NCBI RefSeq assembly: GCF_048159605.1 | Contig: NZ_JBLREB010000003.1 | Span: 1 to 64,000 of the forward strand | Direction of reading: 5' to 3' | Source: Ectobacillus polymachus | GTDB taxonomy: Bacteria > Bacillota > Bacilli > Bacillales > Bacillaceae_G | Length of the DNA stretch: 64,000 bases | Shown here: one piece after another, positions 33,700 to 43,502 of the stretch | Layout of the letters: each line of letters begins with the position of its first letter | How positions within the stretch are numbered: position 1 is the stretch's first letter | The notes under the pieces: generated by a model | What the model saw: only the letters and a program-made list of their open reading frames with translations | Databases searched by the model: none | Told to the model about the DNA's origin: nothing | Made by a program: the position numbers and the translations under genes

Positions 33700-35054
33700 G
33701 AAAACAGTTCCTCAGGAGACAGTAGTGTTTTTTTAGTTAAATAAATCGCATATTGAAGAAACAGTTCCTTTGTTAATTGATCGCTTTGCTTTAGCTTTGG
33801 ATGATCAAAAATGGAGCGGCCTGGTTTGGAATTTGCTTCAAATAACCAAATCCGATGATCTAGATCGATTCCAATATCAAAACCAATTTCCCCGATATAG
33901 CCATCCATCCTTTCATCGATTTTTTCACTGAGCAGGAGGGTTGCATGTTGAATTTTAGCTATAATTTGCGATCGCTCGTCACTATTTGGAAATATATCTT
34001 CCATACATTTAATGTCGCCCCCGTTGTTTATATGAGTGGTCATACTTCCTTGTCCGGCAACCTTAGCAGCTATTGCACTCATTTTCCAAGCTCCATTTCT
34101 ATCTTTATTCGTATGAACACGAAAATCGACAGGCTGGCCGTGTATACGCAGCAATGAAATTCCTTGCTGCAAGATAAAGGAATGTAAATCATGCTGCGCA
34201 AGTAAATGATTGATGAGTACTTCAAGTGAATGATATTTTCGCAGCTTATTACCGCCTTCATCTCGAAATCGACAATAGTACTCGTTTTGTACAGTGGAGT
34301 AGCGAATTTGATAGATACTTTTTCCTAAGCTGCCGTTTATAGGCTTCATATAGATATGTTTATATTTTGCAAGAAGAAGCTCAACTTGCTCAAAGGAATG
34401 GAAAAGCGCCGTTTCAGGTAAGTATAACGAAGCCTGAGGATCGTGCTGAAGCAATCGGTACACATCCCATTTATTGAAAAATCCAGGATTAAACCATGGA
34501 ATTAAGTACTCATTTTGGAGCCGGCTTTTGACACGAGCGATGGCACGGTGATTTTCTGTTTTCCGATTGGGAAGCCGATCATAGACAACATGAGGAAAGG
34601 GAACTTTATGTAGCACAAAGCGTTTTTCATTGTAGAAATAGCCGGATATATAACCTTCTCTCCAGTTAATTTGATGGGAGCCAAATACAAATATGTAAGC
34701 ACCATAGCAGGAAGAAAGTAAATTGGCGAAAAATAACGAACGCTCCCCGATCGGACGTAAAGGGGATTCTGTAAATCCGGCGGTGAAAATCCCGATTAAC
34801 GGTCCAATATGAATGCTTTCATCCTGAAGAAAAATATGGACATCCGCTGAAAAAGGAAGTCCAAGCTCCTCAGAAATTTCAGAACCAATGGTAACGGTAT
34901 TGTCCGATAAATAGTCGGTTACGAAATTACAAGCAACGACACGAGTACCAAATGAAATCTCCTTTAAATTAGAGGTAGATGGAAAAACGAAGGGCAGATA
35001 CACAGTTTGGGGATGCTGATTGCTAATGCGAAGAGAAAATACATTTTTCTTCAT
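33696..35054 (-). CDS. yheD: Spore coat-associated ATP-grasp protein YheD
   Basis: A 452-aa YheD-type protein. An N-terminal beta-rich region (about 1-85) precedes the ATP-grasp part: 'YMKPINGSLGKSIY' near 235, 'RIHGQPVDFRVHTN', and 'GEIGFDIGIDLDHRIWLFEANSKPGR' in two pieces near the end. In B. subtilis YheC and YheD are mother-cell proteins that ring the forespore. Predicted carbon-nitrogen ligase activity follows from the fold; no substrate is known. Overlaps both neighbours (ATGA). Confidence 0.87.
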   Translation of the reverse strand: MKKNVFSLRISNQHPQTVYLPFVFPSTSNLKEISFGTRVVACNFVTDYLSDNTVTIGSEISEELGLPFSADVHIFLQDESIHIGPLIGIFTAGFTESPLRPIGERSLFFANLLSSCYGAYIFVFGSHQINWREGYISGYFYNEKRFVLHKVPFPHVVYDRLPNRKTENHRAIARVKSRLQNEYLIPWFNPGFFNKWDVYRLLQHDPQASLYLPETALFHSFEQVELLLAKYKHIYMKPINGSLGKSIYQIRYSTVQNEYYCRFRDEGGNKLRKYHSLEVLINHLLAQHDLHSFILQQGISLLRIHGQPVDFRVHTNKDRNGAWKMSAIAAKVAGQGSMTTHINNGGDIKCMEDIFPNSDERSQIIAKIQHATLLLSEKIDERMDGYIGEIGFDIGIDLDHRIWLFEANSKPGRSIFDHPKLKQSDQLTKELFLQYAIYLTKKTLLSPEELFS

Positions 35055-36118
35055 TTTACATCAGCTCCTTTCCTTACTTGTTCTACATAATGACAGTATG
35101 CTAACGGTGCTAGGTATAGCTGGTCTGTGCACTGTGGATTACAGGTTAACAGTACCTTTCGTCCTGGTTTTGAATTTATATCAAGTAGCCAAACTGCTTT
35201 ATTACGATCTAATGAAATATCAAGACCAAGCTCGAACAATGGTGGAAGTTCTTTTTCTAATGTTTTAGGTACTTCTTCTATAAGTGTTGGGATTGCGTCT
35301 TCGAGCATACTCTGTTCATATTTGGAAAGGGATTGCTTCCATATATCATACGAAACAGTTTGACTTCCAGCAGCCAGGTTCGAGACAAGCGTATTCGGCG
35401 AACCAATACGAACACCACGTCCTGCTTCCATCCATATTCCTTTCTCGTTTTTTTGCAATAAAATTCGTATATCAAATGGATGACTTTTTTCTTGGATAGA
35501 AAGAAATGGTTGTTGTACGTAAGGTCTGTTATGTAGAAGCTGTGATAACCAAGTCTTATATTCTTCCTTTGAGGAAAAAGTAAACGTTTGTATGCCTTTC
35601 TGCCAAACCATTGCTTTTCTTTCATTGCGGCGCAGTGAAAGATAACAATACCCATTTCCTTGTGAGCCGTTGGTTGGCTTTAATACAAGCTCACGTGCTT
35701 TTGTAAGTGTATTCCAAACGTGATCTACTTCTGCTGGCTCTGTTATAGGGAGGTAAGGAGAAATCCTCGGATTTTTTGATAAAATGGAATAGAGCGTAAG
35801 CTTGTCTGGTAACCCGTAGCCGAGAAAAATAGTTTGTGGTCTTTTCTTTAGCCAATCTACAATTGGTTTGGCTGCCTTTGAAGTAAGAGATTGATTGTAA
35901 AAGCATCTGTCATATAGAAAGTTAGGAATGGGGAAGGTATCTTTTTTCCAGGATTGTGTTTCATCATCAAACAAAAGACCTGTAACAAGCTCAGTACCAG
36001 GCTGAATGAGAGCAGGAGTAAAGCGAACAACTTTCATATTATAATGTTTCCCTCGCTTTGCAATTTCAGTAAAGTACTCCTGTTCCTGATGTAAGTGAAG
36101 AGATAGTAAGCCTAGCAT
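35051..36118 (-). CDS. yheC: Spore coat-associated ATP-grasp protein YheC
   Basis: A 355-aa YheC-type protein, close to B. subtilis YheC in size. It lacks the long N-terminal beta region of YheD and starts directly with 'MLGLLSLHLHQEQEYF'. The ATP-grasp motifs are 'LVLKPTNGSQGNGY' and 'ELGLDISLDRNKAVWLLDINSKPGR'. ATG behind GGAGGAATGATTC; its first 7 bases overlap the upstream gene. Confidence 0.87.
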   Translation of the reverse strand: MLGLLSLHLHQEQEYFTEIAKRGKHYNMKVVRFTPALIQPGTELVTGLLFDDETQSWKKDTFPIPNFLYDRCFYNQSLTSKAAKPIVDWLKKRPQTIFLGYGLPDKLTLYSILSKNPRISPYLPITEPAEVDHVWNTLTKARELVLKPTNGSQGNGYCYLSLRRNERKAMVWQKGIQTFTFSSKEEYKTWLSQLLHNRPYVQQPFLSIQEKSHPFDIRILLQKNEKGIWMEAGRGVRIGSPNTLVSNLAAGSQTVSYDIWKQSLSKYEQSMLEDAIPTLIEEVPKTLEKELPPLFELGLDISLDRNKAVWLLDINSKPGRKVLLTCNPQCTDQLYLAPLAYCHYVEQVRKGADVK

Positions 36119-37473
36119 GAATCATTCCTCCTTAATGGTTGTTTCGCACAAGCGATACAATAATGAAGCAAAGCACGTGCAGATGGCCGAGGTATAGAAG
36201 TAGAAGACACCATATTTTTAGATGGCTTTACATTTACTTCTAATAGCCACGGATTTCCTTGCTGATCAAGTGCTACATCCATTCCAAATTCTGCATATAC
36301 CCCTTCATAGGCTTGACTAAGACATTTTGCTGTTTCAATAGAAAGCTCTATTAATAGTTTTTTCATATGCTTCACTTCGCTAGCTTCAAATCCAGAAAGT
36401 AATACTTCATCAATTTTAAGTATGCTCCCACCCATCGCTATATTGGAGACGAAATCACCACTTGATACACGAGCAACGGCAGAGGTTACATTCCATGTAT
36501 AACCATTACTTTTCTGGCAGAGCATTCGAAAGTCAACAGGTCTTTCATCATACGTATAAAGAGGAAGCCCTTGCTGCACGATATAGGGACGCTTGCCGAT
36601 GTTTTCCTTTAATGTTGCAAATAGTTCAGGTAGCGAAGAATACTCTTTCGATATTTCTCTTTGAAACGTAGTATAGTCTACGAGTAATTTATGGGGTTCT
36701 GATTTTATTTTGAAAATATGTTTACCCTGACTTCCATAAATGGGTTTTACAAATACACATGGAAATTCACGTAGAGATTGCTCTAATACAGAACGGCTAG
36801 TGAATAGATAACTAGTAGGTAGGAATGGCTTCATATGTGGATAGGAAAGCAGCTTCTGGTATACCTCCCATTTATTTAAAAACCGATCATTAAAATGTGG
36901 AATCTCGTATTCCTGTAATAGCTCCACCCATTCTTGAAATAAATTACTTTGTTCTATTGCACGAGAATGGATTCGATTGTAAACGATAGAAGGAAAGGGC
37001 ATTTCTTCTTTTCTCCATTCGCTATCTTGTAAGGAGTAGCCGTAAATGGTTTCTTTGTCCCATAGAGAAAGAGAGGTCACATAAAAGAAGCAGCTGCTTT
37101 TTTCGCTAAGGAGGGTAACTTCCTCACAAAAGTCAGAAATAGAACCGAATGTAACGGGCTTTTGCTGCTGTATTTCTGTTATAATGGCAATAATTGGACC
37201 AAGAAAAAGCTTCTTTTGCGAAGAAACATAATGGTAGCGAATCTGTTGAACATTAGAAAGCTTAAGATAGGAAAGAAGTGATGGGGAAGCAGAGATTGCG
37301 TTTTCTTTATCGCCTATTGAAGTAATATTCACGATAACGCTCATTAGACCAAAAAAAATAGTGAATGTGTCTCCTTTCTTCGCTTTCCATTTCTCTGCTA
37401 AGCTAAGAGTGAGACGAATATTATGATGCTCTAGCGTGTGATCACTTTGGATTTTTAACAATGATGTAAACAT
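36112..37473 (-). CDS. YheD-type ATP-grasp protein, first of four
   Basis: A 453-aa YheD paralogue. ATP-grasp motifs are 'VFVKPIYGSQGKHIFK' and 'AEFGMDVALDQQGNPWLLEVNVKPS', both with conserved Lys and acidic residues. The ATG at 37473 is preferred because GAGGGG lies upstream; the longer frame to 37578 runs through the promoter region. It is the promoter-proximal gene, with a sigma-K-like site 45 bases upstream. Confidence 0.85.
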   Translation of the reverse strand: MFTSLLKIQSDHTLEHHNIRLTLSLAEKWKAKKGDTFTIFFGLMSVIVNITSIGDKENAISASPSLLSYLKLSNVQQIRYHYVSSQKKLFLGPIIAIITEIQQQKPVTFGSISDFCEEVTLLSEKSSCFFYVTSLSLWDKETIYGYSLQDSEWRKEEMPFPSIVYNRIHSRAIEQSNLFQEWVELLQEYEIPHFNDRFLNKWEVYQKLLSYPHMKPFLPTSYLFTSRSVLEQSLREFPCVFVKPIYGSQGKHIFKIKSEPHKLLVDYTTFQREISKEYSSLPELFATLKENIGKRPYIVQQGLPLYTYDERPVDFRMLCQKSNGYTWNVTSAVARVSSGDFVSNIAMGGSILKIDEVLLSGFEASEVKHMKKLLIELSIETAKCLSQAYEGVYAEFGMDVALDQQGNPWLLEVNVKPSKNMVSSTSIPRPSARALLHYCIACAKQPLRRNDSC

Positions 37474-37517
37474 AGTACCCCTCTTCGCAGAAAGATTTTC
37501 CGGTCGACATTGTAATG

Positions 37518-37545
37518 TATTGTATGAACATCCCTGTGGGCTGGT
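37518..37545 (-). promoter_or_regulatory. Possible sigma-K promoter of the yheCD-type operon
   Basis: On the minus strand ACC, a 16-base spacer and CATACAATA, matching the sigma-K pattern; CATACAAT also fits a sigma-E -10. Either implies mother-cell expression. Confidence 0.5.
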
Positions 37546-37659
37546 GAATAAGTAGCTTAAAACGCTGTAATATTTCATTTAAGGCATAATACAAAAGCAT
37601 TATACATATGTTACATAGTCTGGTATAGTTAGAAAGGCTAGTATAAAGGAGGAAGAAAA

Positions 37660-38016
37660 ATGGCAGCAAATATGTATGATCAAGCGTATGCACTACAAAA
37701 AGCGATCATCGAAAACTCCGATTTTCAAAATTTACAACAAAGCTATCAAGCTGTGGAAGCTGACCTACAATCAAAGCAGCTTTTCGAACAGTTTCGTCAA
37801 GTACAAATGGAATTGCAGCAAAAAATGATGCAAGGACAACAGCTTTCTGAAGCTGATAATATCAAAGCTCAGCAAATTGTTGCACAGGTTCAGCAAAATG
37901 CGAAAATTGCAAAGTTAATGGAAGCAGAACAACGTATGAACTTACTTATTACAGATCTAAATAAAATCATATTAAAGCCTTTAGAAGATTTATACGGGAC
38001 TATAATGCCGGCATAG
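37660..38016 (+). CDS. yheA: YlbF family protein YheA
   Basis: A 118-aa helical protein of the YlbF/YmcA (DUF964) family, rich in Gln and charged residues, with 'NIKAQQIVAQVQQNAKIAKLMEAEQ' forming a long helix. YlbF and YmcA join YaaT in a complex affecting RNA processing; YheA is a less studied paralogue. ATG with AAGGAGGAAG upstream. Divergent from the yheC/yheD-type operon, as near yheC in B. subtilis. Confidence 0.88.
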   Translation: MAANMYDQAYALQKAIIENSDFQNLQQSYQAVEADLQSKQLFEQFRQVQMELQQKMMQGQQLSEADNIKAQQIVAQVQQNAKIAKLMEAEQRMNLLITDLNKIILKPLEDLYGTIMPA

Positions 38017-38065
38017 AGTGAATTTTCTTTAAGGAGTAAGTGTCTGCATGAAACATATCTTTATA

Positions 38066-38103
38066 CAAAAACGTCCGCACATTTTGCTGCGGACGTTTTT
38101 TGT
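38066..38103. terminator. Terminator after yheA
   Basis: Stem AAAACGTCCGCA/TGCGGACGTTTT followed by Ts; A-run on the other side, so it may also serve mpg on the minus strand. Confidence 0.9.
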
Positions 38104-38157
38104 ATTGTGGTTTTCTTTGGAGTCATGGTGAGAATACAGCATCGTTTGCGTGTATTC

Positions 38158-38772
38158 TTATTTTGAAACATATTCATTTCCTTTCAAATAAAAGCGCCAC
38201 GGATAGTGTATGGCTTCTTGTGCGTAGCCAATATTGATTCGAGGTCCTATCGCAATTTCATATTGATTCGCTAAGTTCTCCTTCGAAGTAATTTCTTCGA
38301 TGTATAATGTATCGCTTATGAGAGATTCTCCATTGTTTGCGATTGTGATACCCATTGCTTTTGTTAGCTTTCCAGGACCATTTGTTACATTGCGTAGCTG
38401 TTGTTTTGTAACCTTAGTAGTTCCATAGCGAGCAAGGAGCATATCCTCATGTCCATCGGCTGGCATGAGTGCCCGAACAAGAATGGCATGCGGAATATTA
38501 GCAGGTGCTGTAACGATGTTAAAACAGTAATACATGCCATAGATCAAATAGACATATGCATGGGCAGGAGGTCCGTACATTATGCTTGTCCGCTTTGTTG
38601 GCTTTCCTCCGTAGCTATGTGCTGCTTTATCTGCAGGGCCTTGATATGCTTCTACTTCTACAATATAACCGCTTCTTTTCTGCCCATCCACTATATGTAC
38701 AAGCTTATGCCCAAGTAAACGCTTTGCAACTTCGAGTGTGTCTCCTTCGTAAGCAGATGCGGGTAACTTCAT
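38158..38772 (-). CDS. 3-methyladenine DNA glycosylase (AAG/MPG family)
   Basis: A 204-aa DNA repair glycosylase of the AAG family that removes alkylated or deaminated purines. Signature blocks are 'FYEGDTLEVAKRLLG'-like start, 'GYIVEVEAYQGPADKAAHSY' (catalytic Glu in VEVEAY), 'MYGPPAHAYVYLIYGMYYCFN' in part, 'NGPGKLTKAMG' and 'GPRINI'. The ATG at 38772 gives 'MKLPASAYEGDT', the usual family start. A longer frame to 38847 lacks a ribosome binding site, though SD signals are weak for both. Confidence 0.9.
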   Translation of the reverse strand: MKLPASAYEGDTLEVAKRLLGHKLVHIVDGQKRSGYIVEVEAYQGPADKAAHSYGGKPTKRTSIMYGPPAHAYVYLIYGMYYCFNIVTAPANIPHAILVRALMPADGHEDMLLARYGTTKVTKQQLRNVTNGPGKLTKAMGITIANNGESLISDTLYIEEITSKENLANQYEIAIGPRINIGYAQEAIHYPWRFYLKGNEYVSK

Positions 38773-38888
38773 CGTATCATCTCTTTCTTTTGGATTGGTT
38801 TTGGACGCATTACGAACGTATCGTTCTAATATTGTCTTCTGACTCATACGCTAAAAATAGGTTATGACTGAAAAAAAGGAGGCGTGTT

Positions 38889-39761
38889 ATGATTTATCGT
38901 TTGTTAGCTATTAATATAGATGGGACGTTGCTACGTTCTAACGGTAGATTACCGAAGGGAACGAAAGAAGCTATCGATTTTGTTCGGGAAAAGGAAGTAT
39001 ACGTTACATTATACACGAGCCGTAATTTTCAATCAGCAGAACGAGTGGCAAAGTCATTAAAGCTAGATTCCATTTTGATTACACATAGTGGATCATTTCT
39101 CTCCTCCTCGCTCGACACACCTTTTATTCAACATCGATTGTCAGAAGAAAAAACGTTCAATATAGTGCAGGTTCTGGAACATTTTGATTGCAATATACGT
39201 ATTACGCATGAACGATTTTCACTAGGCAACCGTCGAAAGCTTTCTTCAAACGTTATAGCACGTGCTGTCCTTTCTAACGCGGATCCTGTATTTTATCCGA
39301 TGCAATTTGTAGAATCACTAGGTGATACGCTCCGTGATGAGCCAGTTGCACCGCCAAAGATAGATGTGTTCTTCTCCAATAAAGAAGAAAAGGAACGTAC
39401 ACTTCAAACGATTCAAGAAGCATTTGAAGACGTGAACATCAGTGAAAGCTCAGATTATCACATTGAAATTCTTCCGCCTGGGGTTTCTAAGCTTCAAGGT
39501 CTACGCCTTCTCGGTGAACATTTAAATATCCAATTGCACGAGATGGTAGCGATAGGCGACAGTATGGATGACATTGATGTACTAGAACATGCAGGATTAG
39601 GTGTTGCAATGGGGAATGCTCCTCTTGCTGTGAAACAGGCAGCAGACTGGATTACACGTTCTAACAATGAAAATGGTGTTACCTATATGATTAAAGAACA
39701 CTTTCGTAAGCAATTTCCACTTACATTTTTAAAAGGCTACACAAATAGTAAAAAATCGTAA
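38889..39761 (+). CDS. yhaX: Cof-type HAD protein YhaX-like
   Basis: A 290-aa HAD-IIB protein. Motif I reads 'AINIDGTLL', so Asn replaces the nucleophilic first Asp of DxD. Motif IV 'AIGDSMDDIDVLEHAGLGVAMGNA' is intact. As far as I recall the same Asn occurs in B. subtilis YhaX, a sporulation-linked protein, so the loss may be a family trait, and classical phosphatase activity is doubtful. ATG with AAGGAGG upstream. hemZ follows, the same order as in B. subtilis. Confidence 0.87.
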   Translation: MIYRLLAINIDGTLLRSNGRLPKGTKEAIDFVREKEVYVTLYTSRNFQSAERVAKSLKLDSILITHSGSFLSSSLDTPFIQHRLSEEKTFNIVQVLEHFDCNIRITHERFSLGNRRKLSSNVIARAVLSNADPVFYPMQFVESLGDTLRDEPVAPPKIDVFFSNKEEKERTLQTIQEAFEDVNISESSDYHIEILPPGVSKLQGLRLLGEHLNIQLHEMVAIGDSMDDIDVLEHAGLGVAMGNAPLAVKQAADWITRSNNENGVTYMIKEHFRKQFPLTFLKGYTNSKKS

Positions 39762-39764
39762 CCA

Positions 39765-39800
39765 AAACTCCTCAGGACTTGTGCCGAGGAGTTTTTTTTT
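39765..39800 (+). terminator. Terminator of yhaX
   Basis: Stem AACTCCTC/GAGGAGTT followed by eight Ts. Confidence 0.88.
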
Positions 39801-39875
39801 GATAAAATCCACTCGGTTGACCAGTCTAAAACGTTACAGTACACTTAAGGAAGTCTGAATATGAAAAGGTGATAA

Positions 39876-41369
39876 TTGTTGCTTATTTCCATACAATCAT
39901 TACGAGATGATCGATTTTTACGACCGCTTCGTTTAATAAGTAGTTTGTTTTTTGAAGAATGTGAAGTAGCATTTGATCAAGATGCTGCCGATATAGTTGT
40001 AGATATTGCAGTAGAGGGAGAAAATATTGTTACGGCAACAGCCAAGCTAATTAGCGACGGTCAACACTTTGATGCAACCTTTCGAAAGGATATTACAATC
40101 TATCCTACAGAAAAAGAACAATTGAAACAAATTAAGAATATAGTTTCCTATGTTTATGTAACCGTACTGCAGAACTATACAGGTATAAAGCAACCTTGGG
40201 GCATTTTAACAGGAATTCGTCCTACGAAGCTGTTTCATAAAAAATTACAAGGTGGTATGCCAAAGGAAGCAGTGCATAAAGAATTACATGAGTCCTATTT
40301 AATCTCAGATGAAAAAATTAATCTAATGCAGCGTATTGTGGATCGCCAGCTTTCGGTACTTCCAGATTTATATGATTTAAAAAACGAAGTGAGTATTTAC
40401 ATTGGCATTCCGTTTTGTCCAACGAAATGTGCCTATTGTACATTTCCCGCCTATGCTATTAACGGAAAACAAGGTTCAGTTAATTCATTCTTAGGTGGAT
40501 TGCATTATGAGATGCGTCAGATTGGAGCATTTTTAAAAGAGAAGGGGATTCGGATTACAACAGTATATTACGGCGGTGGAACACCGACGAGTATTACTGC
40601 TGAAGAAATGGATATGCTGTATGAAGAAATGTATGCGTCTTTTCCTGACGTAGAGAATATTCGTGAAGTGACAGTAGAGGCTGGGCGACCTGACACAATT
40701 ACTCCTGAAAAACTGAACGTGTTAAAGAAATGGAATATTGATCGAATTAGCATTAATCCGCAGTCATACAATCAGGAAACGTTAGTAGCAATCGGTCGCC
40801 ATCATACTGTAGAAGAAACGATTGAAAAATATCAATTAGCTCGTTCTATGGGTATGAACAATATTAATATGGATCTAATAATTGGTCTCCCAGGAGAAGG
40901 AGTAGATATTTTTCAGCATACGCTTAATGAAACGGAAAAACTAATGCCAGAATCATTAACAGTTCATACGTTATCATTTAAGCGCGCCTCTGAAATGACG
41001 AAAAATAAAGAAAAATATAAGGTGGCAAGCCGTCAAGAAATTACAGAGATGATGCACATGGCAGAGAAGTGGACAAATGAACATGGCTATGGACCGTATT
41101 ATTTATATCGACAAAAGAATATTCTAGGAAATTTAGAAAATGTAGGCTATTCAGTTCCTGGACAAGAGAGCATCTATAACATTGTCATTATGGAAGAGGT
41201 GCAAACAATAATTGGTCTTGGCTGTGGTGCTGCTAGTAAATTCATTCATCCGAAAACAGGTGTAATTACGCATTTTGCCAACCCGAAGGATCCAAAATCG
41301 TATAATGAAGGATTTAAACAATATACAGAAGAGAAGATTGCACTTTTACAAGAGATGTTTTCATCTTAA
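39876..41369 (+). CDS. hemZ: Radical SAM coproporphyrinogen III oxidase-like HemZ
   Basis: A 497-aa radical SAM protein of the HemN/HemZ group. The [4Fe-4S] motif is 'CPTKCAYC' near residue 179, followed by 'YYGGGTPTSI' (SAM glycine motif). An additional N-terminal region of about 165 residues is typical of HemZ. It is linked to anaerobic heme synthesis in B. subtilis. The TTG start has AAAAGG upstream. Terminated by a strong hairpin. Confidence 0.92.
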   Translation: MLLISIQSLRDDRFLRPLRLISSLFFEECEVAFDQDAADIVVDIAVEGENIVTATAKLISDGQHFDATFRKDITIYPTEKEQLKQIKNIVSYVYVTVLQNYTGIKQPWGILTGIRPTKLFHKKLQGGMPKEAVHKELHESYLISDEKINLMQRIVDRQLSVLPDLYDLKNEVSIYIGIPFCPTKCAYCTFPAYAINGKQGSVNSFLGGLHYEMRQIGAFLKEKGIRITTVYYGGGTPTSITAEEMDMLYEEMYASFPDVENIREVTVEAGRPDTITPEKLNVLKKWNIDRISINPQSYNQETLVAIGRHHTVEETIEKYQLARSMGMNNINMDLIIGLPGEGVDIFQHTLNETEKLMPESLTVHTLSFKRASEMTKNKEKYKVASRQEITEMMHMAEKWTNEHGYGPYYLYRQKNILGNLENVGYSVPGQESIYNIVIMEEVQTIIGLGCGAASKFIHPKTGVITHFANPKDPKSYNEGFKQYTEEKIALLQEMFSS

Positions 41370-41382
41370 AATATACTAAAAG

Positions 41383-41420
41383 AAAAGGAGGCTTCCATTT
41401 AAAGGAAGCCTCCTTTTCTT
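41383..41420. terminator. Bidirectional terminator after hemZ
   Basis: Stem AAAAGGAGGCTTCC/GGAAGCCTCCTTTT, perfect, with A and T flanks. It also lies downstream of the minus-strand gene ending at 41452. Confidence 0.9.
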
Positions 41421-41451
41421 ACTTCATGTAAATTGATTTCAATCGATTTGT

Positions 41452-41649
41452 TTAAGCACTTTTCCGTTCTTTTTTTATTTGCTGAATCGTTACCATGAGA
41501 CCAGTAAATCCTGCAGGAAAGGCAGGGAATAAACTGTATATAAGATACTTCCATTGACCTGTTTGCAAGGAGATAAACAGAAAAATGATTGGAAAACCAA
41601 TTAACGCAAATAATGAAGCCCATAGTGCAATTCGGGTGCTCTTTTTCAA
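41452..41649 (-). CDS. Small two-helix membrane protein
   Basis: A 65-aa protein with two membrane segments (about 8-27 and 36-54) and a basic C-terminus 'QQIKKERKSA'. The TTG start has AAAGGAGGAG upstream. A longer frame (41399-41683) in another reading frame is a shadow. Function unknown. Confidence 0.72.
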   Translation of the reverse strand: MKKSTRIALWASLFALIGFPIIFLFISLQTGQWKYLIYSLFPAFPAGFTGLMVTIQQIKKERKSA

Positions 41650-41920
41650 GTTTTAGCTCCTCCTTTCGCCTAATAGAATCCATTAAAATTGGTAAATTAT
41701 GATAATTTTAATGTATCATACGTTACAGCTGTTTAGAACAGACAACGATCAACCATTCTTCATACTAATCGTCGTATTTTCTTTTCCATGTCTGATGAAG
41801 TTAAAGAGAGAGAAGTATATAGACAAAAATTTTGAAAATTTTAGTAGATAGTAGAGAAGGAAGCTGATAGGAAGAGAGAGAATGTATATAATTGTAAAAA
41901 AATAGGAGGTGTATTGTATC

Positions 41921-43477
41921 ATGTATATGACTTTAGGAAGAATTTTTGATCTAGCTGTGCGAAATTATCCAAATAAGGAAGCTCTCGTCGAAGCAGCAAA
42001 AGGCATCCGCTATACGTTTCGGGAATGGGATGAACAAGTAAGTAAAGTAGGTAATGCACTATTAGAGGCAGGAGTAAAAAAGGGAGATACGGTTTCTGTC
42101 TTTCTTTATAATTCAAGTGAATTTGTAACCGTTTACTTTGCTTGTGTGAAAATAGGTGCGATTTTTAACCCAATCAATTATCGCTTAAAAGCAAAAGAAT
42201 TAGCTTACATTTTATCCGATGCCAATCCTAAGGTTGTTGTCTTTGAAAAGGCGGTTGAAGCTGTTGTTGCTAGTATTGAAAGTGATTTTCCATCTGTCTC
42301 ATTTTGGTACATTGAAGAAGATAAACCAGCCTATTCACACTCCTATCATGATATCGTCTCAACATCACCTTCTAACTTACCAATTATTGAAGTAGTAGAA
42401 ACCGATTATTGCTCGATTATGTATACAAGTGGCACGACAGGACGACCGAAGGGAGTACTCCATCGTCACCGTGATATGGCAGAGCATAGTTTAATTTGTA
42501 CGTACTATGAAAAATATACAAGAGATAGTGTAGGTCTTATTGTAGCACCACTTTATCATTGCGGTGAGCTGCATGCTGGCATATTGTCACGCGTCCATGC
42601 AGGAGCAAAAAATGTAATTTTGCATCAATTTGATGCAAAAGAAGTATTACGCACCATTGAAGAGGAGGGGATTACGACCTTCTTTGCAGCGCCTACAATG
42701 TGGAATATGCTATTGCAAGAGAATGTAAGTGAATATAATTTATCTTCTATGAAAATAGGTGTATATGGCGGCGCAGCAATGGCTCCATCGCTCGTAAAGG
42801 AATGTAAGGAACGATTGTATATCGATCTCGTTCAAATATATGGCATGACAGAAATGGGACCAGTCGTTGCATTTCTAGTAGAAAAGGATCAATTAGCAAA
42901 ACCGGGATCTGCAGGTACACCATGCTTTAACCATGAAATTCGAATTGTGGAGCCTAATGAGGACGAACCGTCTGATCCGGAAGATATCCTACCTCCTTAT
43001 GAAGTAGGAGAAATTATTATGCGCGGTCCGACGATGATGGCAAAGTACCATAATCAAGAAGCTGCAACTGCAAAATCATTGTATAAAGGATGGTATCACT
43101 CAGGAGATCTTGGCTATATGGACCGCGATGGCTATCTATTTGTAGCTGATCGTGTCGATGATATGATTATTAGCGGAGGAGTGAATGTATATCCGCGTGA
43201 AATTGAAGATTTCTTGCATAGCCATGATGGTGTTCTCGATGTTGCAGTTTTAGGAGAACCTGATGAACTTTGGGGAGAACGAGTCGTCGCAGTTGTCGTC
43301 AAGAAGGATTCGAATATTACGGCAGAAGATTTAGACTCCTATTGCAAACATAGCGATGAACTAGCTGATTATAAACGCCCTCGTCATTACATTTTTGTAG
43401 ATGAATTACCGCGAAACGCGAGCGGGAAATTGCAGAAGTTTGTGTTACGCCAAAGTTTTGAAAAACCAGTAGTATGA
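41921..43477 (+). CDS. AMP-forming acyl-CoA synthetase
   Basis: A 518-aa adenylating enzyme. The phosphate loop is 'YTSGTTGRPKG' (about 169-179), the adenine motif 'YGMTEM', the hinge region 'GDLGYMDRDGYLFVADR', and the catalytic Lys is in 'LPRNASGKLQK' near 500. It should activate a fatty or other carboxylic acid as acyl-CoA; the acid is unknown (YhfT- or FadK-like). The ATG at 41921 has AGGAGG upstream; the in-frame GTG at 41909 is part of that site. Confidence 0.9.
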   Translation: MYMTLGRIFDLAVRNYPNKEALVEAAKGIRYTFREWDEQVSKVGNALLEAGVKKGDTVSVFLYNSSEFVTVYFACVKIGAIFNPINYRLKAKELAYILSDANPKVVVFEKAVEAVVASIESDFPSVSFWYIEEDKPAYSHSYHDIVSTSPSNLPIIEVVETDYCSIMYTSGTTGRPKGVLHRHRDMAEHSLICTYYEKYTRDSVGLIVAPLYHCGELHAGILSRVHAGAKNVILHQFDAKEVLRTIEEEGITTFFAAPTMWNMLLQENVSEYNLSSMKIGVYGGAAMAPSLVKECKERLYIDLVQIYGMTEMGPVVAFLVEKDQLAKPGSAGTPCFNHEIRIVEPNEDEPSDPEDILPPYEVGEIIMRGPTMMAKYHNQEAATAKSLYKGWYHSGDLGYMDRDGYLFVADRVDDMIISGGVNVYPREIEDFLHSHDGVLDVAVLGEPDELWGERVVAVVVKKDSNITAEDLDSYCKHSDELADYKRPRHYIFVDELPRNASGKLQKFVLRQSFEKPVV

Positions 43478-43502
43478 ATGGAATAAATCTAGGTAAATAA
43501 GT

